Positions 23,741-36,159 of a DNA stretch of 64,000 nucleotides are shown one piece after another; within the stretch, counting starts at the first letter, position 1, and each line of letters opens with the position of its first letter. The notes below the pieces were generated by a model that saw only the letters and a program-made list of their open reading frames with translations, was not told where the DNA came from and made no database searches. The stretch is from Sanderia malayensis (Eukaryota > Cnidaria > Scyphozoa > Semaeostomeae > Pelagiidae). The DNA is taken from the NCBI GenBank assembly GCA_013076295.1, contig RQOL01000498.1:186001-250000 (forward strand), read 5' to 3'. The translations under genes were made by a program, and so were the position numbers.

Positions 23741-25549
23741 TAATATTAATATGCAGTGCTTCTATTTCTAACTTTTGTAATTCATTAAAAAAAAACACTG
23801 CAAAACAGACACTGTCCTTCTTTTTGAACAATGATCTTCAATTAACAAATCTTAAAATGAACTCACCTAACTATAATAATGTTCACAAGGAATGACCACA
23901 AACATTCACTTTATGTCTGGGCTCCTGAAAAACAACAAGAAATCATGTAATCTACTTTATAGCATGTTGGCTCATCTCAGTTCTTTTCATGTGGCCTCAA
24001 GTCTATAAATGTAAGTCATTTATTGTAACTGCAAATCATTAAATACTTCCACCTCATGTATTCACCCACTCAAACAACGTATAAAACCTTCTTACCTTTG
24101 GTCAACCTTCCATGGCCTACTCTTATTATTGGTATTTTTACCAACAGCAATATTTCTGAAGATATAACAGATCACCAAAAATAAAATCAATGTACTTCAT
24201 TCTCCATGTGTCCGTGGTGGAACATGTTTTTCCTGTTGCTGTGTTCAACAACCTTCACCATCAAAATCCCCACAACGCCATGGTGAGAAATGATCTATTT
24301 CTAGATATCTTGCATAATAAAGTCCACCAAATTATTTCTTCTTATACTTAGAGATCGACAAAACAGAATGATCATCATAATATAATAATGACAACAACGA
24401 GGCACGCCGCCGAATAGAGCACAAAACTTTCAAATTGGCGCGAATTTAAAATAGCAATTGCGTGTTTACTTTCTTGCTACAGCAAATGTAAAATTTTTGG
24501 TTCAACATCTAACGTTGTTAGAAATTGGAAGAAAATAATAATTATCTATATATTGAGAAAAAATCTTACAAAGATTGTTTTACTTTGTTATTGGTAAGTT
24601 GAATGTTGAAATTTACCTTTCCTAAACAATCCATATTTACACCAACAGCGTCTTCTTTAAGGCCAGGTTGTCTTTCATTGCATCGCAATGCACTGTCTTT
24701 TTTACCGTTTCTGTCATCTGGTTTTTAGCGTTTCTGTCATCTGGCTTCTAGGTTAATATCCAGCCAGTTTTGTTGTAAAGTAAAGTAAAGTAAAGTTAAG
24801 TTTTTTTATAAAGTAAGTATTTCACTCCTTCACTTCAGCATGACATTTTATTCTTATTTCAATCAACACAATAATATACAAGTTAAACATGTTAAACATT
24901 CCTTAGTATTAATGGCAACTTTCTTTTTACAAGATAATAAATTCATCCAAATCATCTTTCTTCTTTTCTAAAAACAGGGTTTCAAGAAAGTTGATTCCTC
25001 AAAATATTTGGTGAGTGTCATAACAATTGTTGTTATACAAAGCCCATTTTAGTTAATGTTTAAATGCCTCACCCTGTAATGTACATTGATCTCCCAAATC
25101 TGAAGCTTAACTACTTAGCTGAACAATCACAACAATTTCTTATCAATAAAAAGCAAATTAACTGCATAATGCAAATAAAATCTAGCCTTCACAAACACAT
25201 CAAATGGATGATTAACTTTTCTAATTTATACATTATCGCAACTGTTTTCCTTTTAGTTCTTGAAGAACACAATAGAAAGAGTGATGTAGGTCATAAGATA
25301 AAGTGCTCCAATATTTTTATTTGCAAACTTTAAATAACCAATAATTTAATTCCACGATCAAGAGTAATTTCAAACATTTCTTACAATTATGCTTTAAATT
25401 ATTTATTTTATCTTGCAGCTCACGAAAAAACAACAAAACCCATCCACTTGCTCACAAAAATCACTCTTATTTCAAATATTAACATTTTCACTTAAATTGG
25501 GTTGCATATAAAACACATTTTTTTTTTTTTTTATATCATCTCTCGCAAA
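23741..25549 (+). promoter_or_regulatory. 5' leader of Helitron 2
   Basis: About 1.8 kb of non-coding DNA, near-identical in order to 42830-44739 upstream of Helitron 3. Shared blocks include gcttctatttctaactt, gaggcacgccgccgaatag and ttggcgcgaattt (an E2F-like site near 24436). A pyrimidine-rich tract precedes the ATG at 25550. Conservation in two copies suggests it belongs to the element; promoter function is inference. Confidence 0.5.
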
Positions 25550-27173
25550 ATGCCAAAAAAAGCCAGAAAAAGCATCACCGGCTCAAGGCGCTGCGATCAA
25601 GTAAGGAAAGCAAATCGCCGAAGTCGTGAGAATAACCAACAGCCTCATCCTGCTGATTTACCACCCGATAATACGGTACAGGGAGCAGTGAATGATCTTC
25701 ACCAGTTGCAGCAAGAATACCCTCAGCAACCAGCCCCAGAATATCAACCACTCCCAGTTCATTATCCACAGATGCAAGCACTGTATGTGCCATGGCAACT
25801 ACCTGCGATGCTTCCCCACTATGGACTTATAGCAGTACCGCAACCAATAAACATTGGCTTACAATATCCTGCAGCACTGGCCCCTCAACTTCAGGTACAC
25901 AACTCAATAATTTCTGCTAATTTTCCAATCACGTAACCATATATACAGCTTTTTGTAATTAAAAACTATCAAAATTAAATCAGTTATTATATCAACCAAA
26001 TTATCAATATTTTTCCATCTGCAGGTACCGCAGATGGTTATGCAGTTGCAACACCCCTTCTGAATCGTAATCATGAAGGTCCAGCAGCAATACAAACGGC
26101 AGATGTGGAGATGCTTAATGTAAATCAAGCTCAAAATGACAATGAGGTAAAAGAAAATTGTTAACAAAAGCTAACTACAGTTAGGCAACTCCATTTTCCA
26201 TAACCCAAATCCCTCATGCAATTTCCCTACTTGAGACATGTATAATTATAAGTTCCCATGTATATTTATATCAATTTACATAGTCACACAGTAATGACAT
26301 TAAAATTTCTATTAACTAATGACTAAAATAACTAATTTAATTTAATTTTCATTATTAACAGATGCGGCCAATGCAGATGCAACCCCAAACACATATTGAA
26401 AATGAAAATAATGAAATTGAAAGGCCAGCACAACCTGATGAAATCAACGTGGAACAACACATTCCAATTCCACATGATAATCAGGTAAAACAGACTACCA
26501 TCACAATTGGCTTAAAATACACCAGTCATTCTCCATAGCACCATGTCAGGAAATTATTTTGCTCTCTAATTAGACATATCTTCACAAGTTCCAGTTTTGC
26601 ATTTCAAAACACATGATTGAATTATATTAACTTAGATTGCATTGCATTTCAGGATCCACAAATATTGCCTGCTGCTATGGAATTGCAACCCAACCTTGAA
26701 AATGAGAATGAAGAAAATCAAATAGCGGTACAACCACAAGAAGTTGAAATGCATGACGAAATCCAACCACAACACCAAGATGATGTCCCCCAACCCATCG
26801 AACATCAAGAAAGGGAAGTAAATCAACCTATTCTTGAAATTCCTCAATTCTCCCCAATGCCTCATCATCTTGGGAAAATGACCAGAACATGTATTCACTG
26901 TGAAGCGAAGTACTTCGAGAGGAACTCAACTCAAAAAAGCAATACAACAAATGTTGTATGGGAGGATTAATAACTCTCGATCCCATTCAACCACCCCGGC
27001 AAATGTGATGCATTTATACACTGGAACTACTGAGGAATCTAAATATTTTCTCAAAAATTTCCGTAGATACAATTCGCTAATGGCGATGGCATCCTGGACA
27101 GCTAACGTTGTAAGACACGCTAATGCAGGACCACCAGTCATCACCATACATGGAAACGCATACCATATGACAG
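25550..27173 (+). pseudogene. Helitron 2 exons 1-4: N-terminal region, frameshifted
   Basis: Exons 25550-25894, 26025-26146, 26362-26484 and 26653-27173 have clean GT-AG borders. The start MPKKARKSITGSRR matches Helitrons 1 and 3. The linker is rich in P, Q, N and E; exon 4 carries the finger-like TRTCIHCEAKYF and ends AYHMTG. Compared with Helitron 3, one base is missing in exon 2 (near 26053) and one in exon 4 (near 26911), with further shifts after it. The starts of exons 2, 3 and 4 resemble each other, as if a small exon had been duplicated. No full protein could be made without correction. Confidence 0.75.
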
Positions 27174-27431
27174 GTAGATATAACGTCTCTCATAATGTGC
27201 TACATTTCCATATAATACCTTCACTTGATGAAACGGATGTTGACAGAACGCTCATGTTTTTCCCACCCAACATACAATGAATAAGCTTTCTGTATGCTTG
27301 CCCGAATATCAAGAGTTGTCCAATCGAAAATCAAGGCGCTTTATGATGCTTTTATAACAAAGCACTTGCTGCATTGAAATTACACTCGATATAACGAAGT
27401 ACAATTTGCAATGTTTATTTGAATTCAACAG

Positions 27432-30034
27432 GGGTAACTGAAACCGACAGGTCCCGAAAATATGCAGAATTATACATTATGGACACCCAACAAGCACTGC
27501 AAGAACGCCAAAACACAGCCAGAGAACAAAACTTGGACTTAGACATGGTGGCCCTGCTGCAAAACGAATTGATGGCAGTAAATCGGTTTTGCTCAACATT
27601 TTAAAACAAATGGGAGAAGTACTGGAAGAGCAAAGGCAGCAAGCCATTGCCAATGATCAGCCTATTCCCACGTTCAAGATGATTATTACCGGTCGCCCAG
27701 AACAAGATCGAAGATATGATAATCCTACTGCCAGAGAAATTGCAGCAGTCTACACTACACGCAATGGCGGTGCTCCTAATCCCGAGGATAGAGAGCTTCA
27801 AATTCGAACAAGGCGTGGTAATCTTATGAAGATTAATGCCATAGATCCTGTTGCGGATCCTCTAACCTATCCATTGTTGTTCTTTCAGGGTGATCGTGGA
27901 TACAGCGTAGACCTTCAACGTCTACCTACACGTGAAGGACAAGGCCAGCAAAATGCTAATCGTAACCACCGTACCAAACTTACAATCGCCGAATATTATT
28001 CGTACCGAATACAAGTCAGAAATCAACTGTCCACCATCCACAGGGCAACACTTCTCTTTCAACAATATTTGGTGGATGCATACACCAAAATAGAAGGAAA
28101 CAAGCTCAACTGGATTTTGCACAATCAACGGCAATTACGTGCTGACAGTTATCGAGGCCTGATGGATCACCTGAACAGAAGGGCTGAAATCGAAAATCAA
28201 ATGGCCAGGGCAAACAATCCCAACGAACCCCTTCATATTGATGTCGGTCGTGTTGTCATACTTCCCTCATCTTTTTCAGGCAGTCAACGAAATATGTACC
28301 AGAACTTTCAAGATGCAATGACCATCGTAAGAAAGTATGGCAAGCCTGACATCTTCCTAACCATGACGGCCAATCCCAAGTGGAAGGAGATTTCAGAAAA
28401 CATTCTACCACACCAGAAGTCGAATGACCGGCCTGACATCGTCACACGAGTATTTCAACAGAAACTACAAGAACTACTGGAAGATGTCATTCACAAGCAC
28501 ATTCTCGGACACACTATTGCACATGTATATGTCATCGAATTTCAGAAGAGAGGACTACCACACGCTCACATGATTCTGTTCCTCTCTGAGGCTGATAGAC
28601 CACGAACACCTGAAGAGGTAACATCTATAGCAATAATCTATTATAGAGTAAAAGATAGATTTATTATACATTTATGATTGAGTATGAAATATTATCATCA
28701 GTTGTATTGCTTAGTAAAACACAGTGCATTTTGATGTGTAGAACTTACATGTGATATTTTTCCTCGAAACCTACAGGTAGATCGACTCATATCTGCTGAA
28801 ATTCCGGACCCACAGGATGCAAGATATCACAAGTTAGTACTGAAACACATGACACATGGACCATGCGGTGATATAAACCCCGGATGTGTTTGCATGGAGA
28901 ATAACAAATGCAAGAAACGATTTCCGAAAGATCGCACTGCCGAAACACAAGTCAATGCGAATGGTTATCCACTCTACAGACGACGCTGTCGTCACCCAGT
29001 CAATCTGGAAGATCGACTTCTAGATGATACATGGGTTGTGCCACATAATCGCCATCTTCTACTCAAGTATCAATGTCACATTAATCTGGAAATATGTAGC
29101 ACTGTGAAGTCCGTGAAATATATTTTCAAATATATTCATAAAGGACAAGATATGGCACACGTGGAAATTCTTCAAGGACAGCAGCAACAAGTACCTCAAG
29201 ATATTGAGCACGATGAAGTACGCCAATACATCAACGCCCGGTATATTGGACCTCATGAAGCTGTTCATAGAATATTCCAATTTGCCATGCACGAGAAAAG
29301 TCACACTATCAAACGTCTGCATGTTCATCTACCTGATCAGCAGACCGTATACTTTCAGGATAATGGCCGTGTCGAACAATTACAAAACATCAATGAAAAA
29401 ACCACACTGACGTCTTGGTTTGAATTGAATGCACAAGACCCGGCTGCACGCCAATATCTCTATCACGAGATTCCTGAACACTATGTTTTCAACGAGCGCA
29501 CCAAAACATGGAAAGCAAGACAGCGGAGAACACTGCCTGTCATAGGCAGAATATATCAAGTTCACCCACGACCATGTGAGCAAAGATTCGCACTAAGACT
29601 ATTGCTTCTCCATAAACGAGGTGCCACGTCGTTTGAAGATCTTCGTACGATAGAAGGAAACCTATGCAATTCCTTCAAAGACGCTGCTTTAGCTCTAGGT
29701 CTGTTGGAAGATGATGCTGAAATCATACGCTGTTTGGAGGAGGCAGTTATTTTCAACATGCCAGTACAACTGAGACAGTTGTTTGCAACATTACTCCTTT
29801 TTCAAACACCTTCTGATATCGCAGCACTCTTCAACATGTTCAAAGAAGCATTGAGTGAAGACTTTGTACGACGTGATCAAGTCAATCATCCAGATATGGC
29901 CATAGCTTTTGAAGACCGACACATGTATCAATGTCTGCATGACATTGACGAAAATTTGAAAGTACATGGTCAATCGATCACTAATTATGCTGACCTTCCT
30001 CAACTTCCAGCCGACTATGTCATTCCTGAACGAG
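27432..30034 (+). pseudogene. Helitron 2 exons 5-6: HUH Rep endonuclease
   Basis: Exon 5 (27432-28617) and exon 6 (28777-30034) are separated by a GT-AG intron. FLTMTANPKW lies near 28351-28383, the HUH motif GLPHAHM near 28553-28573, and the Y2 motif KYIFKYIHKG near 29113-29146. These are the nicking and joining residues of Helitron Rep. One inserted base near 27585 (cggttttgc against cggtttgc in Helitron 3) breaks exon 5 before the catalytic part; from 27600 onward the frame is open. The intron between exons 6 and 7 is also in frame, which gives a long read-through frame. Confidence 0.85.
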
Positions 30035-30199
30035 GTATTAATGTGTTATTTTCAAATATATTTCAAATGTACTGTATTAGTAACAATATAATAATGTATC
30101 CTAAGATCGTGCAGACAAGGGCATTTCCGTATTTTTGCACATTGATTCTCCTAGCTTTCTTTCCAATTTTATTGCAATATATTTCACTTATTATTACAG

Positions 30200-31230
30200 A
30201 GGAAGATGACATGGATGTTGGCAATGCCAGAGAGGAAGGAGAACGAATGCTGGCCGCATTGAACCCTGAACAGCGAGCCATATACACGGGAATCACTGAT
30301 GCTATCAACGCGCAATCCGAACAGAACTGTCACTTTGTTGACGGGCCGGCTGGAACCGGCAAAACTTTCCTTTACAACACGTTGGTTCACAATCTGCAAG
30401 CCAATGGACATAAAGTTCAGTGCATGGCGTGGTCAGGAATTGCTGCAACACTGCTCATAAATGGTAGAACTTCACATTCTACCTTTCAAATTCCTATACC
30501 ACTTCAAGCTGAATCAACGTGTAATGTCAAGAGACAGAGCAGGAGAGCACAGGTATTGCGCGAAACTACCCTATTCATATGGGATGAAGCTTCCATGATT
30601 CCCGCACTTGCATTACAAGCAGTTGACCGACTGCTTCGAGACATTACACATGTCGACAGACCATTTGGTGGCAAGTTCATGCTACTTGGTGGTGACTTCA
30701 GACAGGTTCTACCTGTCGTCACGAAAGCAGGAAGGGAAAGAATTGTAGCAGAGACTCTAAAATCACACCAGATCATTGATCTATGGACAAAGTTTCAGCA
30801 GCATCGTTTACACACCAACATGAGAGCCGTTCAAGATGATTCATACCGTGAATTCTCAGAATGGCTTCTCAGACTTGGCAACAAGCAAGAAGCACACGAT
30901 GCACTGGACAACGTAATTCTGCCACAACAGATATGCACTTCGTCTAAAGAAGACATGCTGAACTTCATTTTTCCCAGGCCGAACACACCAGATTCACACC
31001 TAATGATGGATCCTGTAACAATGTCTGAACGCTGTTGTCTGACTCCGAAGAATGACTTATCACATCAAGTGAACGACTTAATTCTGGACAGACTTCAAAC
31101 AGCCGAAAGAACTTATTACAGCACAGACAGTGTTGTCACAGACGATCCAGATGAGGAAGAGGCCTACCCCATTGAATTTCTCAACCAACTCACTCCCAAT
31201 GGAATGCCGTTGCACAGACTTAAACTCAAG
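30200..31230 (+). CDS. Helitron 2 exon 7: Pif1-like helicase
   Basis: Begins TTACAG|AGGAAG and ends CTCAAG|GTAGG. Walker A (GPAGTGKTF) is near 30341-30366, Walker B (LFIWDEASM) near 30568-30600, then GGDFRQVLPVV. It is the SF1B helicase half of the Helitron protein, and the exon is fully open here, unlike the same exon in Helitrons 1 and 3. Confidence 0.9.
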
Positions 31231-31336
31231 GTAGGAAGAGTACAATCTTTCATCCTATTAACATTAAATTATTATGTGCAAAGGTAGTGCACCATAAAAT
31301 ATGCGTCAATAATCACAGTAATATTCATTGCATTAG

Positions 31337-31756
31337 GTTGGTGCAACGATCATTCTTCTGCGGAATCTCAATCCAAAGAAAGGTCTTTGCAACGGAACAA
31401 GACTCATAGTTCGGCATCTCCGACGTCACGTGATCACGGCAGAGATCATTACCCAGGAGCACAGAGGACAACGGGTCATGATTCCCAAGATCACAGTCTC
31501 CACTCAGGACACGGAAATGCCGTTCAAAATGAAACGCCGACAGTTTCCAGTCAGACTTGCATACTGCTTGACAATCAACAAGGCACAGGGGCAATCCCTG
31601 AGGTATGTTGGTTTGTACTTACCTGAGCCCGTGTTCACACATGGTCAGTTATATGTGGCCATGTCAAGAGCAACATCATTTAACGGGCTCAAAGTATTCC
31701 TCCCAGAGGAAACACACAGGAAAACAAAGAACATTGTTTTCCAAGAAGTCCTGTAA
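31337..31756 (+). CDS. Helitron 2 exon 8: C-terminal helicase
   Basis: Begins after gcattag with [11 protein letters not shown] and ends FQEVL-stop. It contains [15 protein letters not shown] and [10 protein letters not shown], helicase motifs V and VI. Intact, and closely matches the last exon of Helitron 1. Confidence 0.9.
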   Translation, partial: VGATIILLRNLNPKKGLCNGTRLIVRHLRRHVITAEIITQEHRGQRVMIPKITVSTQDTEMPFKMKRRQFPVRLAYCLTINKAQGQSLRYVGLYLPEPVFTHGQLYVAMSRATSFNGLKVFLPEETHRKTKNIVFQEVL

Positions 31757-32281
31757 AGGCTTCATCCTAGAGCGACCATCTGCACAGTTGCTCTACAGAG
31801 GGCTGCCTACCAAAACGCACATACACACATTCAAGGGTACGGGTATTGTGTGTCAACGCAGATCACGTTGCACATAAGTGTGATGTACAGCCGTTACTGG
31901 CACCCTTCTAGAATGAATTCATTCTAGATAACACTGATCTGCGGAGACCAACTGGACATTACACCATTCACATGTCCAGGGGTGACTGCACCACACACAG
32001 CAGTCAGCACAGTCCTGAATCCTGCGTAGCGCCCGATTATTAAGAGTTATGCGTTGCCATTTTCTCCGATATTGCCTATGGGAAAGTGGATTTCCTTACT
32101 CTGTGAAAACTGCAAGTTGTCCCTTAAGGATAGTTACTTTTTGCAAAACATCGCACTATCAATAACATCCCCCCTCTCCTTTTAATACATGAAAACTTGA
32201 TCTAAAATCTATAGGGTCCCCTTTAGTGTTTACTGTTATATACTTCCAAATTTCAATTGCACTTTTCACCAACAAGGAAAA

Positions 32282-32318
32282 CTCGAACAAAGGTTACTCC
32301 TTGACGCTGGTGTTCGAG
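32282..32318 (+). other. conserved hairpin in the Helitron 2 3' region
   Basis: CTCGAACA...TGTTCGAG, the same stem as at 6265-6301, with the same following sequence (tgtaaccggcaatctt). Candidate Helitron 3' terminal hairpin. Confidence 0.6.
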
Positions 32319-32349
32319 CTTTTAACGAATGTAACCGGCAATCTTATTC

Positions 32350-33000
32350 TTTTTTTTGCTATGTACAAACGTAATCCTCAAAACAAACGACCGCGGTTAT
32401 TGAAAGAATACATTCACGCCGTGGCAGAGATGTATGCTTGCTGAGAGTGAAGTGCTATTGAAGAATCCAAATTGAGGTACTGTCATTTTCCTAAAGACGT
32501 CGCTTAACCAATCAATTTTGCAACTTGAACTACGGATTGTATGTATCAATTTTTATGGATATTGACAATTCACCAATTTTAATAGTAGACTATACCATGA
32601 CTCAACCTTTTGCATTCGTACTTCGCATACAATACAAATATCTATCCACGTCCTTTCAAAACATGTTTTTTGTACTGTATTCTATATCTTTCAGATCTTC
32701 CGCATTAATAATAAGGTTTTTGAATTAGCGATTTATATTTTCAATAGAAGATTGCCAGGACTGTAATTTTATCTATCGTTACAGTTTCAATATTCATATA
32801 TTTGTGTATTTGTCCCATATAAATCTCCATTCAATAATATCATAACAAAATTTATTGACTTCGTTTTTAATTAGATGCATTTCTGCTAACATCATTGAAA
32901 TGAGGCGAGACTTCTGTCTCTCATTTCAAACGCCTTTGTGCTATCTATGTATGATTTTCATCTATGTTATGTCTCATCATCGCACTATTGTTGCCTCTCG
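32350..33000. other. AT-rich interval without a clear gene
   Basis: Flank of Helitron 2. I see nothing beyond short random open frames. Confidence 0.4.
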
Positions 33001-33004
33001 GGTC

Positions 33005-34012
33005 TAAGTTTTTGTCTGCCAACAAATGGCATCCAGTTGGATTTTGTTGCTGAACTCAATGAAATTATACCTCATAAAGCCTTCCTAGCTCAAAGGAAAC
33101 AACTACCTTGCTGTTCACCAAAGGTAAATAAGGTTCATTTTCAGTTTGGACAATCAAACAATGGACATTTACATATATGCGAATTTGATACTGAAATGAG
33201 GGAAAATAAAGCTTATGTATAGGTACCCTTATTGACTTAAAGGAGACAACTAGGCTGCTATGAATCAGACGTCAACAATCTATATTTTCACGTTCATCCC
33301 TTTGAATTTGATATGTTAAGTGGAAATTGCTTACCTTGGGCCATTTCTATTCAAGTCACAGTTTACATATAGTTCGTTAGGCAAGAATTCTGGAAATTCT
33401 CCAATGTTTTTTCAGTAATTTGTTTTCAGAGGAAATGTACATTGCTCTACCAACATCTTCCTAAGTTCAAGCCCTGGGGAAAATCCACACTTTATTTACT
33501 TACCACCTTCCTCATTGCACATGCATTGCATATCTCTTTTGTCTACCACAATCATTAATGCTCTTTTCCTATTTTTTGAACAGATTCATTCAGTCAAAGG
33601 CAATGGAAAATTCAATCAATGCCTCAAAATGTTCTCTTCAAATTATTTCCCAAGTCAGGTATAACATTCAAGGCTTGATGCTCTCTGTTCCATATGAATA
33701 GATAAATCAATTAATGCACCTTGCTTGAAAAGCAGACTGAATAAATAAAGGCTGAATAATATTTCTACATTGACTACCACTAAATGTTTTCTTAACGGAT
33801 CACTTGCAGTATTCTAAACCTGTAGGTACTTAATTCTTCCACATTGTCACTTAATAATGTTCCTTATCAGGCAGATGTGTTCTCAGAACCTCAGTATGCC
33901 AGGTACAGATTGCAATGATTTCACAACCATTACACCACAGCATTTTCAAATTTAGTGGGAAGCATACATTGTATCAATCACTGATAGAATCCTCCGTTAC
34001 ATTGGACAAAAC
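33005..34012 (+). CDS. candidate multi-exon gene of unknown function
   Basis: Several exon-like blocks with good splice sites lie on the + strand. Block 1, to 33123, contains VAELNEIIPHKAFLAQRKQ and ends CCAAAG|GTAAAT. Block 2, from 33147, reads FGQSNNGHLHICEF to a TAG. A separate chain joins in phase: 33584-33658 (IHSVKGNGKFNQ...), 33871-33902 (ADVFSEPQYA) and 33956-34012, ending in TAA. The phase-consistent chain is the main support. Part of block 2 (EFDTEMRENKA) resembles a + strand segment near 37095-37130 (ELNAEIRESKA). I do not recognise the family; it could be a host gene or an unknown transposon. Confidence 0.3.
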
Positions 34013-34919
34013 AAGCTAAGATGGCTCTTACCACACAAGCAAACATTATTAATGCATTTTAATAATCTATATGTGCATAAATATGTCTTTCTTATCTTAC
34101 TTGAATATTGAGAGCCTTGCATGATAAGTTTCCCATTGTAGATATCTTTTTAACCAGAACCTCATAGTGTATGGTGTCTCCTCATTCATTCACTGTGGAA
34201 GTGCTTGACAAAGTATTTCTCTTCTTTTTTAATCAACAACATTCTAATTGTATATATCATTGACACTTGCTTATGTTTTCAGTATGTACACACTGTATTA
34301 CATGAACTGTACTACCATCTTACAATGTGTCTTATATCATAAAGAGCTTTCCCATACAATTAACATGCAAGCACAGAAACTTATTGAATCCTCAGAGCAA
34401 TTACAACATAATGGCAACTCGAAGTTACAAACTTTTTTATAAGGAACCTACATGTATAAGGTAGAAAACTTAAGGAACGTTTACTACTAGAGCCCAAATC
34501 ACTAAGCTATCTTTTCATTTTGAGTATATTAATATTTCCGCATAATTTAAAATTAGGAAGCCGGTTCCATTGATTTTCAGTACTTTTACATTATTTGAAG
34601 CTTCTTCATGTGTTAACCTCTTATCCTTTCACATAGCAAAACGATCAATTTGAATGCTTTTCTTGCGTCTCTCTAATTATGTCCACCAAATGCCAAACTT
34701 AAAATTAAAGACCTTTTACAACTACAAAGTGGTCAAAGGATCTCAAAATAACGAATTTAAACAACTAGGCCCTCAGCTAGGTTCCTTATAAAAAAAAGTG
34801 TATTCTCATCACAATTGTAATTTGTAATATTAATATTCATCGCATAATTCCAAGTTTTGTTGCTCTTTAAAACTACAATCACAATAAAATCAATGCAGCA
34901 CCACGTAATGTCCTGGAGC

Positions 34920-36152
34920 GAATACTATTATCATCAGATTTTCACGGGAATTTCGGCGTCCTAGCAACAACAATAGCGGCGCGAAATTTAAAATTCGTCT
35001 TGCGTCATAGAGGACTTAGCGTGCGTAAAAATTTTTTTCAACTCACCACGAGAAAAACAGCAATTTACGTAAGTACATGTATTTTTAATGTTGCTTTTAC
35101 TTTCACATGAAAATACAGGCTATTTATAACTAAACAGCTTTAAAAAAGCTGAAAGTGCTATATTTTATGTCACAATTGCCATTGCAGTGAATATTATGAC
35201 AATAACAATTTTATCCTTTACAGGTTCACTTCAAATAGATAGTTTTTCCTACTACTGATACTGTAAGTTCATGTATTTATTTCTGTGTTTTCTGCCTGTC
35301 TTAGTCTCTTCCCTTCATTGTAAGAAAGATAATTATTATTGATTTTCTGCAAAAAATAGTGTCATATTAATACATTAAAAGTATATATTAGTGTTACATT
35401 AAGAGAACCCTACAGGCAAATTCAAACAACTAATACCCTATTAACTCACCTTTCATTGACTGACAATGACAATATATTTATTTATAGTGTTAACATGGAT
35501 AGTGACAATGAATTTGCCATTGAAAATGAGCTTGACAATGCACTTCTGGGTGATATTCCCAACAATGTGCAAAATGAGCCCCACACTCATTCATTGTGGT
35601 GAGGAAACAGAGGTGCAAATTGAAATTACCTTCATCTTTATATTGATAAATTTAATAAATGCTGTGAATACAAGGTTATCCAACTGCTTTACAAGCACAA
35701 ACACAATTGTATCATATCTTTTAACAACATTGAGTCACTCTTCTAAATTCATCCTATTGGTCGTAGCTCTTCAACTTCAAAGATGTATCCACACTGAAGA
35801 AAGAATGTGGCAACAAATTTAACACAATTAAAAGAACTACCAAGTTCAATTTTGTGAGCCTTGAAGGGAGGCACCTCTCTAAAAATGAATTAGCGTGAGT
35901 TGCAATGCTAAATACCCACCTCATCCGTTCGTAAAACATATCGCTCACTTTAAAATCTTTCTGAAACAATGTATTCTTTCCTACAGCACATCTAAGGAAA
36001 TAAGAATAAAAATTCTTAACAAAAACAGATTCAAAAAAAATAAAAAAGAAAACAAAAAAAATAAACAAAAAAATGAAGAAAAAACAAGGTGCATGTGGGC
36101 AGACGTGCCAACCGAAGAAATTTTATGTTTAATTAGGGGCAGAGACACAAGG
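34920..36152 (+). CDS. candidate gene with 5' non-coding exons, unknown function
   Basis: A GC-rich patch with ggcgcgaaatttaaaattc (about 34977) is followed by a donor tttac|gtaagt (35069) and a small exon at about 35223-35262. The ATG at 35494 opens an acidic exon (MDSDNEFAIENELDNALLGD) ending near 35601. Further exon-like pieces are about 35767-35892 (contains DVSTLKKECGNKFNTIK, donor GC|GTGAGT) and about 35986-36151, a very lysine/asparagine-rich stretch followed by TRCMWADVPTEEILCLI and donor CAAG|GTAAAT. The phase between the ATG exon and the next does not match, so a piece is missing or the model is wrong. Confidence 0.3.
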
Positions 36153-36159
36153 TAAATGT

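Larger units (their letters stand above)
23741..32350 (+). mobile_element. autonomous-type Helitron 2
   Basis: Eight coding exons on the + strand encode an N-terminal region, an HUH Rep and a Pif1-like helicase, with the same exon order as Helitron 3. The Rep and helicase exons are open, but the N-terminal exons carry several 1-bp indels. A 3' region with a hairpin matches Helitron 1. Element ends are approximate. Confidence 0.85.

Noticed and set aside
19401..23831. Long minus-strand frames with YIPYNTYPTIHTLQ-type repeats
   Set aside because: Translation of the 14-bp minisatellite, which lacks stops in that frame. The same applies to 40449-41180.
29059..29328. Antisense frames over the Helitron Rep exons (also at 48247-48516 and 9202-9474)
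   Set aside because: Mirror images of strongly conserved + frames, the same in each copy; no independent support.
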